Below, piece after piece: positions 36,215-48,578 of a stretch of DNA of 64,000 nucleotides. The translations under genes and the position numbers were made by a program. The DNA comes from Capillidium heterosporum (lineage: Eukaryota > Entomophthoromycota > Entomophthoromycetes > Entomophthorales > Capillidiaceae), in contig WBMQ01000001.1 in assembly GCA_016630905.1 (NCBI GenBank), positions 1,488,001-1,552,000 of the forward strand. The letters are read 5' to 3'. Positions within the stretch are counted from its first letter, which is position 1; each line of letters opens with the position of its first letter. The notes beneath the pieces were generated by a model. It did not search any database. It saw only the letters and a list, made by a program, of their open reading frames with translations, and was not told the DNA's origin.

Positions 36215-37100
36215 CCAATATGGATATATTAGCGCTTAAAATGGCATCCAGATCTTAATTTTTACTTGAGTTAAAATGAGCAGCTAATTGCGTGTATGCC
36301 TAGCAAAAATTTTAGCAAACATATACTTTTTAGAATTTAGTATATATAGCTATATATGAAGGTGAATGTTGAATTGAAAAATATACCATTTCAAAATAAG
36401 GTGGGTTGTAAACATTTTGTTTAGCTTATACCTGTAGAGATTTATTGCATCTTGGCCTTTAAATAAATACTATAATATAGCTATCAAATCTTTTATATCC
36501 AAATATTTACATCCTTATCATTTAGAGAACATGAAGTATAGTTTATATATAATAAATTTAGTTGCATATGATATTAACCATAAAGTAGCACATCCCCACC
36601 ATTCGTTTACCTCAGTTTAAACAGACATGCTAGATCGGACCATCTAAAGTTAGGATTCATTATTTCATGTGAATTTGAAAAGGATATATACTATTAAGCA
36701 TAGTGTTTATTTTTGCGAAATATAGATATTTATTTGAAATACCAGATGAAATATATATATATAGCATCTAGGTAAATTAGGCTATTAAGCCTATCAAATA
36801 TATTGTAAATTTATCTGCTAATGGAAATACTCCTATATTAAGCATTTTTGTGATATCTATAATAGGTATGGATTTCTCCTAGCCAATAAATAAAGAAGTT
36901 TGATAATTAGCAATTCTATCTCTCTAAAATTTCCTTATAAGATAAACTTATATTAAGTTAGAACGCATATTCCTATGCTAGGGAAAAGAAAACTGTTAAA
37001 ATCCGTATAGTGCTTGAACGTTTCTCCCCAAATAGGTAATATCCACTAATAAAACAAAGCTTTTAGCTAAACTATTCAAACTTTTTGCTATTTCATAAAA

Positions 37101-37148
37101 GATTATCAGTATTGGTACTCACTTATCCTTCAATAAAACTACACGTGG
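37101..37148 (-). promoter_or_regulatory. second, orphan copy of the E upstream block
   Basis: Read on the minus strand: CACGTGTAGTTTTATTGAAG, GATAAGTGAGTACCAATACTG. It repeats the proximal block about 0.94 kb further out, again with CACGTG. No P450 follows between the two, so one may be left from another lost copy or a local duplication. Confidence 0.4.
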
Positions 37149-38376
37149 ATTAATAGACATATTGATGCTTGAAACAGAATCCAAACTATAGGTGTGGACT
37201 GTAGGTCAGAGCTGATATATATAGCCAATACTATATAGGCCTAGCAAGATCTTTTAGAAAATATGTCAAGCTCATTTAACTCCATTTCATAAAATTACTA
37301 AAGACAACACTTAAAAATAGCCATCACAACTTTCAATTTTGTTGACAGAATCGGCTTTAGAAACAGTTTAAAGAGAGTATCTGTCAATATATTGGAAATT
37401 TGATTCAATCAATGTACCCCGATCAGTCTCAATTGCTACAGTGCTAATATCAACAATTTCTAAACCATCTTCCTATTGGAAAATTTACGAAAAGCTTCAC
37501 TAAATAGCTATACTAACCCACAGTTTAACTTTGAATAGGGTACTAAAGCTGCTAGATTTGATAAAGTTAATGAATCGCAGTTGATATAAACTAACACCAC
37601 TATTAATAGATACCGATGTAGTAGATATCTATGATCCTTCAATTTAGTAAAAGGAACTATTATCTAGTATGCTAGGAATGTTACACTTGGCTTCTTTGCA
37701 CCCACTTGCCAAAATTAAATGTGATTACATCCTAATTATTAGGCTTACTATCTTGTACCTCCTCTTCTTAAAATAAGGTTACAGTTTGAAGAGTTTCTTC
37801 CAAAGCTTGATTCAAAATTTTATCAAAGGGAAATTAAAGCCTTTTCATATCTAAAAGGGTGCAGCTGAGTATTACTTTAGACCAGTGATCTTTAACCTTG
37901 TGCATCCAACTCACACAATTGCACGAAACTTTAACAAAACTCATTAAAATATGCCTACAGTTTGAAGTTTTCCTTGCAAATGTAGCAAACTAAAAAGGTT
38001 GAATCCTCTAATCTAAGCTAGAATTAAACTGCATCAACCTAATCAAACTCTTCAAAAGCTATGATTTCATTTAACGTGATCAATCAAAATTTAACATGCT
38101 TTAACCGTTCATATAACCTATCTAAAAATTTACAATAAAATTTGTCCAAAACTCACCTATTTTATCTGAACAGTCTGTAAGCTCGGATAATCTAAAGCCT
38201 ATGTGCACTCAAGCATAATTTTCGCTCAAATTCAAGTTCACCCCCAAAAGTCTAACAAAAAAGCTTAGTTTCAACTCCCATATTCATACCAACCCATCTA
38301 AGCAAAAGCTTACGGCAGTCACCTTTTTGTCTCCAACAGTAGCTCTATACCAACATTCAAAATCAAAAAAGTCAAC

Positions 38377-39284
38377 ATGTCCACCAAACCTAGCCACAAA
38401 CGATTAGCTAAGGAGTACAAGAACTTGGTAGAGAACCCCATACCATTGATTTTAGCTCGACCTTTGGAAACTAACTTGTTGGAATGGTAAATTATTTAAT
38501 TTACCCATACTTACTTTTTAGGCATTTCGTACTTACTGGACCAACTGAAACTCCCTACGAAGGTAACTTTTATTTCAACTTATAAAATGTAACTTATAAT
38601 TAGGTGGGCAATACCATGGCAAGTTGAAGTTCCCTAGTGAGTACCCTTTTAAGCCCCCAGCCATATTTATGTTTACACCTTCTGGTACTCAATTAGCTTA
38701 TTCAAAATTACTCACTTTATTCTTTAAATAGGTCGGTTTTCAACTAATACCAGCTTATGTTTCTCCATGTCCGAGTACCACCGTAAAGTTTTATTCTCTA
38801 AAGTTATTTTAATTTTTAAATAGCCGAATCTTGGAACCCAGCTTGGTCAGTAAGTTCCATCTTGAACGGGTTTCTCAGCTTTATGGTAAAGCTTGTACTT
38901 TGCGTTTGATTATCTAATATTTTTACTTTAAAAGGTAACTGAAGATACGACTACTGGTTCAATTGCTGATTCTAAGCAGAATCGTATCAACTTATCTAAG
39001 AGGAGCTTCGCCTTCAACGTCAAGAATTCCAAGTTCAAACGTACTAATTTTTTATTCTTTCAGCGATGCTAACCTAAACTGTAGTTATCTTCCCCGACCT
39101 GGTCGAAGAGTTCCAAGCCAATCAATTGCTAAGCGTTGGAACTGAATCCATCGTCGAAGAGAAAATTACTAGTGGGAATAGGCTACCTTACCTAGATTCC
39201 AACTCTCCATTGGCTATCAAAGTCTTTTTACTAGTAGTTGTAGTAGGCTTCTTCATGGCTATATTCCAGCCAACCTACCTCTAA
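38377..39284 (+). CDS. UBC6: tail-anchored ubiquitin-conjugating enzyme E2 (Ubc6/UBE2J2 type)
   Basis: Transfers ubiquitin to misfolded ER proteins in ER-associated degradation, anchored in the ER membrane facing the cytosol. Seven exons: 38377-38486, 38522-38562, 38604-38684, 38732-38782, 38824-38885, 38935-39040 and 39085-39284, joining to 216 residues. The family is plain from SHKRLAKEYKNLVENP, GGQYHGKLKFPSEYPFKPPA, the active-site region NTSLCFSMSEYH with catalytic Cys87 (the same number as in yeast Ubc6), ESWNPAWSVSSILNGFLSFM and TTGSI. The Ubc6/J-type lacks the HPN motif and has this variant instead. The last 26 residues hold a hydrophobic tail anchor (KVFLLVVVVGFFMAIF). Convergent with the RhoGEF gene. 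Confidence 0.95.
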
Positions 39285-40157
39285 CCTCTAGCTAATTTAT
39301 AAGTTGCCTTTTGAAAGGAACTTGTATTTTTTTTCTTTGACTTTGGTGGGGGGATCTATTTCAAGACTCCTACTTGACTTTATGAGAGTCCTTTTTTATC
39401 AACTTGTTGTGCACCTATTTACCTCATTTCTACTTGCTATTTAAGGGTAAATATTAGTTATCCGCCTATGCTTTTAATAAATGGATAAGTATTTTTAATC
39501 TTCTAAAAGAAATGGTTGATGGGATATAGAGTTGTTTTATTAAATTTTCAGCACTTATGACTACACAGATCTCTTTTCCTTTTATAAGGTAGATGTGGGA
39601 TTCTCATTTAGGTAACTAGACAGCTTCGTTTAACTTATTAATCAACCTACAGAAATTTTATCAGCCCAGTATAGGAAGTTGAACTGTATAATAATAATAT
39701 ATATAACTTCATACCAAAGTTTTACCTTTCAAGTTTAAAATGAACCTACCTTGAATACGATGTACTTTTTAAAGAAATGCAATTATTGAATGTGGATACA
39801 GTACCATCCAATTATTTACATTTTCCTTAACTATTTCCAAATTTTAAAATTCTGTTAGTAGGTGGGGTACAGAATATCAGGAGTGGCAATAAAATATTCA
39901 TCAGCATCAGTACCATAATTTTTATAGATGATTCAAAAATTCTACTGAATGCAGCTGTATAGCTAGTGCTTTCAAAATAAACATTTAAGCCTACCTACAG
40001 CTTTAAAAATCTATTTAGACTTAACTAATCTTCGAGAAATATATTTATCCCACTACATCCTTACAAAACAATCCACAAATAAAATTTATTAGTTTCCTAC
40101 ATCGATATCCTTTCAAATACAAATCAAAAGGAAAATGCAAAATCGTCTACATAAATA
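39285..40157. other. intergenic between convergent genes
   Basis: 3' flanks of UBC6 and the RhoGEF gene. No feature recognised. Confidence 0.4.
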
Positions 40158-43100
40158 CTACTCAACGACCCCACAGAAGTTACTGGGGAACCAGCCGCGC
40201 AACTCTTGGCCTTCATCTCCAACATCGGTACCCTCTCCTGCAATCACTTTGCCGTACCACCAGCTGGGTTTGTCGCCATCACCTTCGCCTTGACCCGAAA
40301 CTTTGTAGACTTCTAAGTGGTCATTAGGTTGTAAACTAAGTTCAGAGGCCGACGCAGCTAGGTAGGGGAATTTGGCGACACATTTGAAGAGTACCGGTCT
40401 TTGTTTCCCCTTCTTGCTGTTGGTTGTAGTGATGGTTGTACGGATGGATGCCGAAGAGTCCATCTTACCCATGGGCTCACTGCTGGTATGATAGAGAGAC
40501 GAGGTACGTGGCATTAGGTTCAAGTCCACTTCCTTGGCACTTTGCACTTCCTCACTTGGACTTGGATCCCCTTGGTCACGTTCAGGGTAGAGCTAATGGG
40601 CTGGGGTTTCGGGAAGCCTTCAGTAAACTCTTCACCTTACTTACATCCCTGTGGTTGGGTTCCGACTCCCAACTGCTGAGTAACGAGTAGTAAGCAGTTG
40701 GGGAAGGTAACGAGTCGGTGGGGGAGTGCAAGTACATGCTAGTAGATTTGACAGAGGTAGCTTCTGAACCGGAGTCGTAGTCGAGGTGTCGCAATCCCAG
40801 CTTGGAGGTGGCTGTTCGAATGGAGCTGTCTCCCGACATGGGTCTAGAAGTTCCAGGGCCGAAAAGGGAGTCGGGCGAGGTGGTGGCTGGGGTTGTCGAA
40901 ATTTTAGGCTGAGGCTGGGAGCCTAAAGCCAAACTCTCGAAGCTCTGGGTCAGATCAAGTTCGAGGTGGTGGTGAGTTGGGGGGAGTAGTTGGCTTGGGT
41001 CGGAGGGGCTTGGTTGGTAGGTTACGGTTGTTGAGTTGACTTGGTGGATCGAGGAACCACAGTCAACTATAGGGCTAGCTTGTAGCCCATCTGGTAGCAT
41101 GAAACTTTCCTCGCCTTGACCTAGAAAAAAGTTAGCGATCGTATATGTGGATAAATCTACTTTTGTTGCTGGATGGAGGATGAACGCTAGTGGACCAAGC
41201 TGACAACAACTCCTCATACCTACCGCTCTGTATATCTAAATTTTATATTTAGATGGAAACCTCTAGATAATAAAGTACCTCGGCTATCGTCGAAATGATT
41301 TAGATTGGATCGGTTATCGGTCAAGGTCCCAAACCCGGAATCTAGGTTCGTTTCTACGTGAACTAAAAACAGGGTATATAAATACATTTTCATATAAAAA
41401 TAAAATTACTGGATTCCAGGTAAGTCACGTTACTCAAATTCCTTCGGGTATGGGTAGGTGGTGGTTGAAGTTTCTTACTGGAGTCCATAGATGTAGACCT
41501 GGACAACAGGTTGGTCTTGGCCATCTCACTTGAATCCGACGCGTGGAAATTCTCAAATATCTTCAGCACCGGTAAATTCCAATATTCTTCACTAAGTTGA
41601 CTGAATCGATCACTAATCTTCGGTTCCGCTTCCACTTCACCATCTTCGTTGACCGGCCTTCTCAGATACAGCTTGATGAGTCGATCCATTTGGACTGCTG
41701 GGCATTCCATAACCTTACTCTGAATTCCAGTAAGCTGAGCTACCAACAAAGTAAACATGGTTTTGATAAGTTCAATAAACTTTGGAAGATCTTCAACTAA
41801 CTCTCCATGAATTAGCTGGTAAGCTTGTGCCGATTGGGAAGCAGTACCCCCGGTATCCTTTCCAAGTTGACTCTGTCTAAAGTCGCCCAACTTACGATCC
41901 CGCTTCTTCATCAACAGGGTAGGTCGATCAAATAACCGAACTAGTAGGTTAACTTTATCATACAGCAGATTGTTGACTTGATGGTCCAACAGAGTAAGAA
42001 CCTCTTTAACTAGAGTGGCGTTGACTTTACAGTACTCACCGATCAACAGTTGAAAACTGGGTGGGTGCAGATTCGCTGATCCCACTGAAGTAGGTTCCGA
42101 ATACACTTTTTCAAATACCTCGGCCAGGTGCAGCTGCCTTTTGAAGTAAGTTTCGACGGCCAAAGTCCACCCTTGTACATCAGCCCAAAACTGATGCAAC
42201 TGAGATTCCAAGTTATGGTATTGGTTGACTAGGTCATCGTACACGTCGTCGGTAACCTGATTCTTGTTGGTACCAATGAGACGGAGCTGGTGGGCTCCCC
42301 GTAGAAACTTTTTGTTGAAATTGGTTCGCAACTGGTGATCTGACTTTTTCTGCTTGGGTGCAACCATCCTATTAAGTAAATCCTTCCTGCGTTTGCTGTC
42401 GTTATACTGGTTAGCAGCTGCCTGGATCTGGTCATGAGCTTGTACCAGGTTGTGGTGGTCGGGATGGTCGATTGACACCTCCCTTATCAATTCCTTGAGT
42501 AGTAAAGGGTATTTTAGGACTCTCTGGATAGGCTTTATAAGTAGTGAAGGCAGATCCCAAGCATTGGATTGTTTCATCAACTTCTGTGCACATTCCTACA
42601 GAAAATAATGTTAATACCAAGAAAAAGGAAAATAAATTACATCCAAGAAAGCTACGAATGCCGGTTGGGTATCCATCAGCAGTTTCAGATGGGTGGTAGA
42701 CTCCTCGTACATCTTAAAGTACAGGGAGTAGGCCTCATGCAAAGCTGCAAACTTGTCCACGAAAGCCTGACCAACGGTAGGGTTGACCCCATAGCTCGTA
42801 TGCCGCAACAAATTTTCCAAAAAATCGGTCGTGAAGGCGATGATCTCTTCCAAGTTGTTGAACAGCAGCTTGACGTCCCTTGGAGTTAGAAGATCGGGTC
42901 TACTTATGGCGCCGTCGTAGTAAATGCTCTTGAGTAGCTTGAGGTCAGCTAGGTAGGTCGATTCGGTGTCCACCAGCTCGTCGATAATCTTCTTGGGTTT
43001 CCCACTTTCGGTACTGCGGAGCTCAGTGCCGTGCTTCTGCAGGTGATCCAAGCTGTGCATCCTTGTTGGTATCTGAGAATCAGGGGTGGCTAATGGCGGC

Positions 43101-44808
43101 CCATAGTCCGAGTAGTACGATCGCATGTTTCGCGGTGGCATGGTGGATTTATGTCTCGACTGTTTGCCTTGCTTCCGCTCGAATTCTAATGAGCTTACCG
43201 AATTCGAGGACGAACTCACATTGTCATTGAAGGAGAAGGACGGATTTTGTGATACGATACCAGGGTCCGAGAACTTACGGCCCAAGGTTTTGTTACGGGA
43301 CATTGAAATCTGAGGTGGGTATCGTGATCGGAAGGAAGTATCTGCACCAGTGGTTGCGCTTCGGGTTATCTTACCCATGGTGGGCGAATTGGAAGCTGTT
43401 TTACTACGCAAGGTGGATTTTGGCGGTGGAAGTGGCGTATCCTTACCAGGGCTCAAAGCTCGTACCAAGCTCGCCGTCTTGGTGTGTCGGATTGCCTTGG
43501 GGACGGCGGGTACATTCCGCTTGGCCTTCTCCAGCTCCTCTAGCTCGGTGTTGGCCATAATCAGTTGAAATGTAGAAGATATAGAAGTCGATAGCCGATT
43601 CCCACCTGTCAACAAATAATTGATCTCTTCGGGTTCATGTAGCGATTCCGACTTCAGCGATTCGTTGTTACTATAAGCTAACGACGAAGTCTCCGACAGG
43701 TAGGCTTGACTGACTCTTGGGGAAGAGCCGGTACTTGAGTCGATCAGGTTGCTGAACATTGATAGCCGGGAAGCGATCTGCGATTCTTCAAAGTCGGAGG
43801 TCTGCTCTAAATCGAACCGTTCCAATATCGCAGATAGAGGCGGATCAATCGATGTAGGATTTAGGAAAGAGTGAGTCGAACTTAGGCTGTTATTGGCGAC
43901 GTCCGAACTTCCACTTTGGGTAGCGTAAATATTGCTCATACCTAAGCTTGAATTTCGGTTTGATGGTGCTGGTATACTGATGGTGGGGGAAGGGACTACT
44001 ATGGGCAAAGGTATGTTTCGCAACTTTTCACTTTCGGTTTCAGCTTTAGCTTCATTATTGGATTCGACTTGGGGTGATTCGGGCTCTTTGGCTTTATTAG
44101 TTGGACTTTCTTTACCACTGCTTGACGGTGTCGGTGTTGCTTCTTTGCTCGGGTTGTTACTTTCGAATATATTTTGAGTTTGCTCCGGTGATTTATTCCT
44201 ATCAAATTTGGAGAGTATAGATACTCTCTGGGCCAATTCTTTGTCGGGGCTGTGAGTAGCTATTGAGGCGAACTTTCTTGCCAAGTCACTGACACTACCG
44301 TTCCCTTTTGTTTGGTAAATTTTCTAAAGGATGATAATAAATAACCACTAGTTTAAAAAATTAAGCTTACCGGTTTTATGTTGGGCATGGTTGCACTCTG
44401 TTTCGCCATCTTTTCAATTTTCTCTTTGCGCTGTTGAAACTCTTCGCTGGAAAGTTTAATCTTGTTCAATCCAACTTTACCCAGATCTGGAGATTCTAAT
44501 TTCGCCTCTCTCACGTCATTTGAAGTTACATCTTCATAGCTTTTGGAAGTCGACAAACTTTTACCGATGATGTCAGGCGTACGGTCGATCAGCTCCAGTT
44601 TGGGCGAACTTCGACTGCCGTTCACCTCATTAGGTTTAAGTTTTGTTTCGCTTAAGGTTGGATCCAGGCTCATGCAACTACTTTTGGATGGGCTGGTTAT
44701 GCGGTTTTTGAAATAGGAAGGTATGTGCTGTAAGGTTGGTGTGTAAGCTTCACTGCCACTGCTGGAACTGGACGGGGAATGAAATATCTTTTGGTCGGTC
44801 TTGTGCAT
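40158..44808 (-). CDS. Rho-family GEF with DH, BAR and SH3 domains (Tuba/Gef1-like)
   Basis: Predicted to activate a Rho GTPase, by family most likely Cdc42, at curved membranes for polarity or septation. Exons on minus: 44371-44808, 42641-44323, 41410-42595, 41279-41362, a possible 12-nt microexon near 41230, 40645-41120 and 40158-40592. They join to about 1433-1437 residues. Residues 1-580 are Ser/Pro-rich and disordered. The DH domain (about 590-775) starts IIDELVDTESTYLADLKLLK and holds LLIKPIQRVLKYPLLLKEL across the exon 2/3 boundary. A BAR-like helical domain follows (about 790-1010, LESQLHQFWADVQGWTLAVE), then a second low-complexity linker, and a C-terminal SH3 (CVAKFPYLAASASELSLQ, WWYGKV, GWFPSNF). 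There is no PH domain; BAR in its place is the DNMBP/Tuba and S. pombe Gef1 arrangement. The exon 4 to 5 join is uncertain. Confidence 0.88.
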
Positions 44809-45350
44809 GCTACTTAGAACATAAATTTGAGAGTAGCTTTGTTGTTAACTACTCAAGTTGTTCAGTTGTTACTGCTATTAATTAGGATACGTGTTGCTAG
44901 GGGTCCTTTATTGGGTTGTGGACTGCGTAAGTTGGCTTTTGAACTAAAACTACAATAAATACAATAATAAACCTCAAGGCCGAGTTGAGTTGAATAGAGC
45001 TTCTTTAGGATGGCTTTGATATCCTTATCAAATTTGAATATTTTTGCTTTCCCCTATAGGCTACGAACCATTAAAAATGCGATTGGGCCATGTGGCGACT
45101 ATTCCCAAGTTTTGCCCTAAATTTGCTGGAGCTGAGTTTGGGATCGTATCATTCAAAATGAACGGTATTCAGTTAATTCTTTAAACTTCCAACCACACCC
45201 AATAGGTGTCAAAGTTTAGGGATATAGCCACCTTTGATTAGCTGAGATTATTTCCATTTATAATGAAAATTTAAGGTTGTATTCTCGTATAAATGAAAAT
45301 ATTTGGTTTAGAGAAGGTCGAATAAAATAAACGAACATCCTTTAATTACA
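44809..45350. other. intergenic, upstream of the RhoGEF gene
   Basis: No feature recognised apart from the promoter region implied by the adjacent gene. Confidence 0.35.
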
Positions 45351-45725
45351 CTATAAGTGGCATCGACTTTTAACTGATGTAGACATGGGAATTTTGTATA
45401 CATAACCCACATACTTTTCGAGTTTTCTTTGTATAGTATTTATTTTTCCAACCAACTTTAATACCATAGCTATCGGATACCAACGACTATCATACCCCAC
45501 CTTCTCTGAAGGAAAAGTTCCTTTTCCAATTGTTACCATTTGATAAATACTTGCTGCAAGTACTAAAAGCAGTTGTCCAACAGTAGCTCTAGATAAATCC
45601 AAATTAGAGGCACCTGATTGATCTAAACTCATTGCACCACCAGCTCCATCTGCAGCAAATTTTTTGCAAACATAAAAGGTTATGATGCCCGATCCAACAA
45701 AGCCCTCCCTTTTCGACGCCATCAT
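45351..45725 (-). CDS. hypothetical protein, 124 residues, one membrane span
   Basis: An open minus-strand frame starting at the tandem ATGs (45725 or 45722) with balanced codon content: SKREGFVGSGIITFYVCKKF, a Gly/Ala-rich patch (AADGAGGAMSLDQ), then a probable membrane segment (VGQLLLVLAASIYQMVTI) and YDSRWYPIAMVLKLVG. An acceptor-like GATTTTAG lies at about 45751, and the frame is open from there (DQVQGVKMMASK), so an upstream exon or a spliced 5' leader is possible. The last 30 residues look less constrained, and a splice after LKLVG cannot be excluded. I do not recognise a family. Confidence 0.4.
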   Translation of the reverse strand: MMASKREGFVGSGIITFYVCKKFAADGAGGAMSLDQSGASNLDLSRATVGQLLLVLAASIYQMVTIGKGTFPSEKVGYDSRWYPIAMVLKLVGKINTIQRKLEKYVGYVYKIPMSTSVKSRCHL

Positions 45726-47479
45726 TTTAACACCTTGCACCTGATCCTAAAATCGACACTGAGTTGAACTATACATCCTTCAACTTTGACGGAGACTTTT
45801 CTATTTTACCGTCATTAAACATTAGTATTAATAGAATTCGGAGTTGGTAGCATATGGCTGCAATACACATCCAAGTCTCGGATCTGGACTATATAGAATA
45901 TATGGTCATCATTTAATCACTACATCCTAATTATTCAAATTAATGAAGCCGCACATGCAATTACTATTTATAGTGCTAAATTGATTATATATAGCATATA
46001 TATATTGAATTAATAACTTATGTATATATCGTAGTACTGAAAGTTCACCGACCGCCTACAAGAGCTCATAACCCAATCAACATAACTTTCATAATAATAT
46101 ATCATTCGCTGAATTTAATACTACAAAGCCCTTCAGTTTACACAGTTTGTCCATATTTCTCTGTAGAACTTGGCAATAAAATAACTAAGACCGTGGTTAC
46201 CTTCTAGGCAAAGTTGGCTCAAAGCAGCTCGAACTTCCACCATAAAGTTCATTTCAGCTTCGCTTGGAGTTTTTGAATATATTTGAGTGTATCTAGTAAT
46301 ATACACATTAATCTTAATCCCTCTTAGGCTTGTAACGAAGCAATAAGGAATGATATAAATTCACCAAATGTATGGTAATTACCAGCCTATTAACATTTCT
46401 CTTTAAAGTGTATTTGGAGTAAGCTGTAATTGATGAACTAGTAACTAATAGTTGGTCTATATTAGAATAAAACATATCCTACAACGAAAGTTGAAAGGAA
46501 GCCAGCCCAGTCGACTTATAAAATCAATAAGCCTAAAAGAATAAATTTATGTTTATATCCTTTAAAATTGTATACTTAAAATGCTTGTATAAAATTTATT
46601 AAATTTGAAGGTTGGTAAATACAGCTTTGGAAAAATACTGATGTATGATGAGCAACTTCTTCAGAGCTTTTACAACTAGGACCCATTATTGCGGATTCTT
46701 AACCTAAGGTTTATTTAGGTAACCTCCCTATTACATATGTTTAATGGGTATAGATATAGGGTGATGATAAATCAATTAGTCTTATCACATTTTAAATGAA
46801 ATGTTTAACGTATGAATTGAAATCTTTCTTATCTTAGGTAGATTTAACTTGGCACAGTTTTATTTACTAAGTTAGCATTGAAATTTATTCTAAAAAGATA
46901 TCTTTTGATGTATATAGCCTTTTACCTAACTAGATGAGTTTTTGGAAGGTGTATATAGACATATACTTATAAATTGAGTAAAAAATTGGAATACAGTAGT
47001 GACTTCCTATAGAAGCTTAGCGAAAGTGGATGCTATTAAAGGCTATTGGTCTATACTATAATCAGCCCAGAAAATCAAATACTTTAATATCTTTCACCAA
47101 AGTAGTTATAGATATATAGAGCACTTCTTTCTTTTGGATTTCTTGACCCATAACTACAAATTAAACTGTAAAAAGTTGGCTATTATTTTAGATGATATCC
47201 TAACTCATTGAAGGTTTAAAGAGTTTAGAATGAAGAGCTCTAAAGAGCTGTATGATTGTGACGCGAAAGGTGTAATCGAAGAGGAAAATAAGATAGTTAA
47301 AGCTATCAATAAGACTAGTTCATTAGTTTAATTAAAATATAATACCATTTTCAAACCCGGATCATATGAGCAGGAACTCAGTATCGACTTTTGCCATATT
47401 GCAGTGACCGAATGATAAAGTCATTGAGGCAAATGAAGCAAAAAATTGAATATAGCAAACTATAGGAATTTAAATATAA
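45726..47479. other. long intergenic region
   Basis: About 1.75 kb of AT-rich sequence with no supported gene or RNA. Confidence 0.4.
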
Positions 47480-48212
47480 TCAATAAAAAGGCACATTCTC
47501 AAGATGAATAATAAATTCCTGCTGCTTCAAGGGTACATTATGGTCATTCTTTTCACTGTAGATAGAAACAGTATCAGTTGCATCTGCATTCTTCTGCAAC
47601 TCTGCAATAACCAGGGCAGTAAAACTGATACAGTATAGTATAGTCACAAGTATAATGAGGACAGCAATGAAAAAGTTCAAAGTATATTCGTGTTGGTAGT
47701 AGGAGCTGATGTAACAAAAGTTTGCTTTGTTCTTTCTATAGATCTCTAAAACTAAATTGACTAATAAGATTTGATAAGATACTGTGAAGTGAAACTACTA
47801 AGATTAAACATAGGACTACAGATACTCTCATTTGGGATTAAAATTTTAGTTCAAAAACTAGGTATATGCTTACAATGATTGCAATGTTCGAGAAGCAGTA
47901 GAAATCCCTCTCAAGCATTTGGTGGAAGCCCAGCAGTTTGCAGATGGAAGCAAGTTTAATTGAATAGTAGTAGCTGCCTAATTATGTAACTGGATAAGTT
48001 GATTAGAACTATATCGGTTTGGAGGCGATGGCTTCTTTTGAAAGCAACTAATATTATTAGTATGTGTGTTTAGCGATAAAATATATAGTAAAGTCATTCT
48101 AATAAGCGGGATTATTGAAAGCTTGATACTCATGCTTCCTAAGTACAATATGACTTGATAGCACATTTTTAGAGCGTTGGTTTGAGATGATATTCCAGAC
48201 AATGGTGCTAAG
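47480..48212 (-). pseudogene. seven-transmembrane receptor-like remnant
   Basis: Three minus-strand pieces suggest a rhodopsin-like GPCR core. At about 48210-48064, ALKMCYQVILYLGSMSIKLS (Cys followed by a membrane helix, like TM3). At about 47970-47870, KLLGFHQMLERDFYCFSNIA, ended by GTAAGC. At about 47740-47480, KANFCYISSYYQHEYTL followed by a strong helix (NFFIAVLIILVTILYCISF) and a polar tail ending ENVPFY (like TM5 and the third cytoplasmic loop). TM1-2 and TM6-7 are not visible and the first piece breaks off, so this looks truncated. Early-diverging fungi of the Conidiobolus kind have many such receptors, but the assignment here rests on hydropathy and Cys placement only. Confidence 0.35.
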
Positions 48213-48578
48213 GTGGAGTAGAATCAAGTTTAGAAGCGACTATACTATAAAAGACTTATAGCTTCTAACGATGGCAATCCCACTAAACGTACTTTCGTTT
48301 TGAAGTCCTTCAGTTTTCCAACCAACACATTTAGCCAATCAATATCTATCAAAATCACCTAATATCCTAATAAAATTTCAAATCAGTTACATGGAAACAC
48401 ATATATTTGTTTTAAAATTATATTTATGACATCAAAAAATGTGCAAGCAATTCAAAACTTTCAAAACCTTATATAGTAGTAGCAGCTTTATTGCTATATA
48501 ATCAAATCAGGTCCAAGCCGTTGATAACCGAGTAGTGAAAATAAAGTACAAAAAAGAACAATCTCCATATAACTATAT
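48213..48578. other. intergenic, nothing recognised
   Basis: 3' flank of the PFF1 gene. No feature seen. Confidence 0.35.

Larger units (their letters stand above)
35785..38376. other. intergenic between P450 E and UBC6
   Basis: About 2.6 kb with no gene seen. It contains two copies of a diverged duplicated segment, about 36.16-36.33 kb and about 37.10-37.27 kb, each with the inverted P450 upstream block and a GCCTAGCAA-x-A-rich stretch after it. Confidence 0.4.

Noticed and set aside
36750-36768. Short AT dinucleotide run as a functional repeat
   Set aside because: Brief TA runs are expected in sequence this AT-rich.
43125-43568. Plus-strand frames opposite the RhoGEF gene
   Set aside because: Antisense shadows of the Ser-rich exon 2 of the minus-strand gene.
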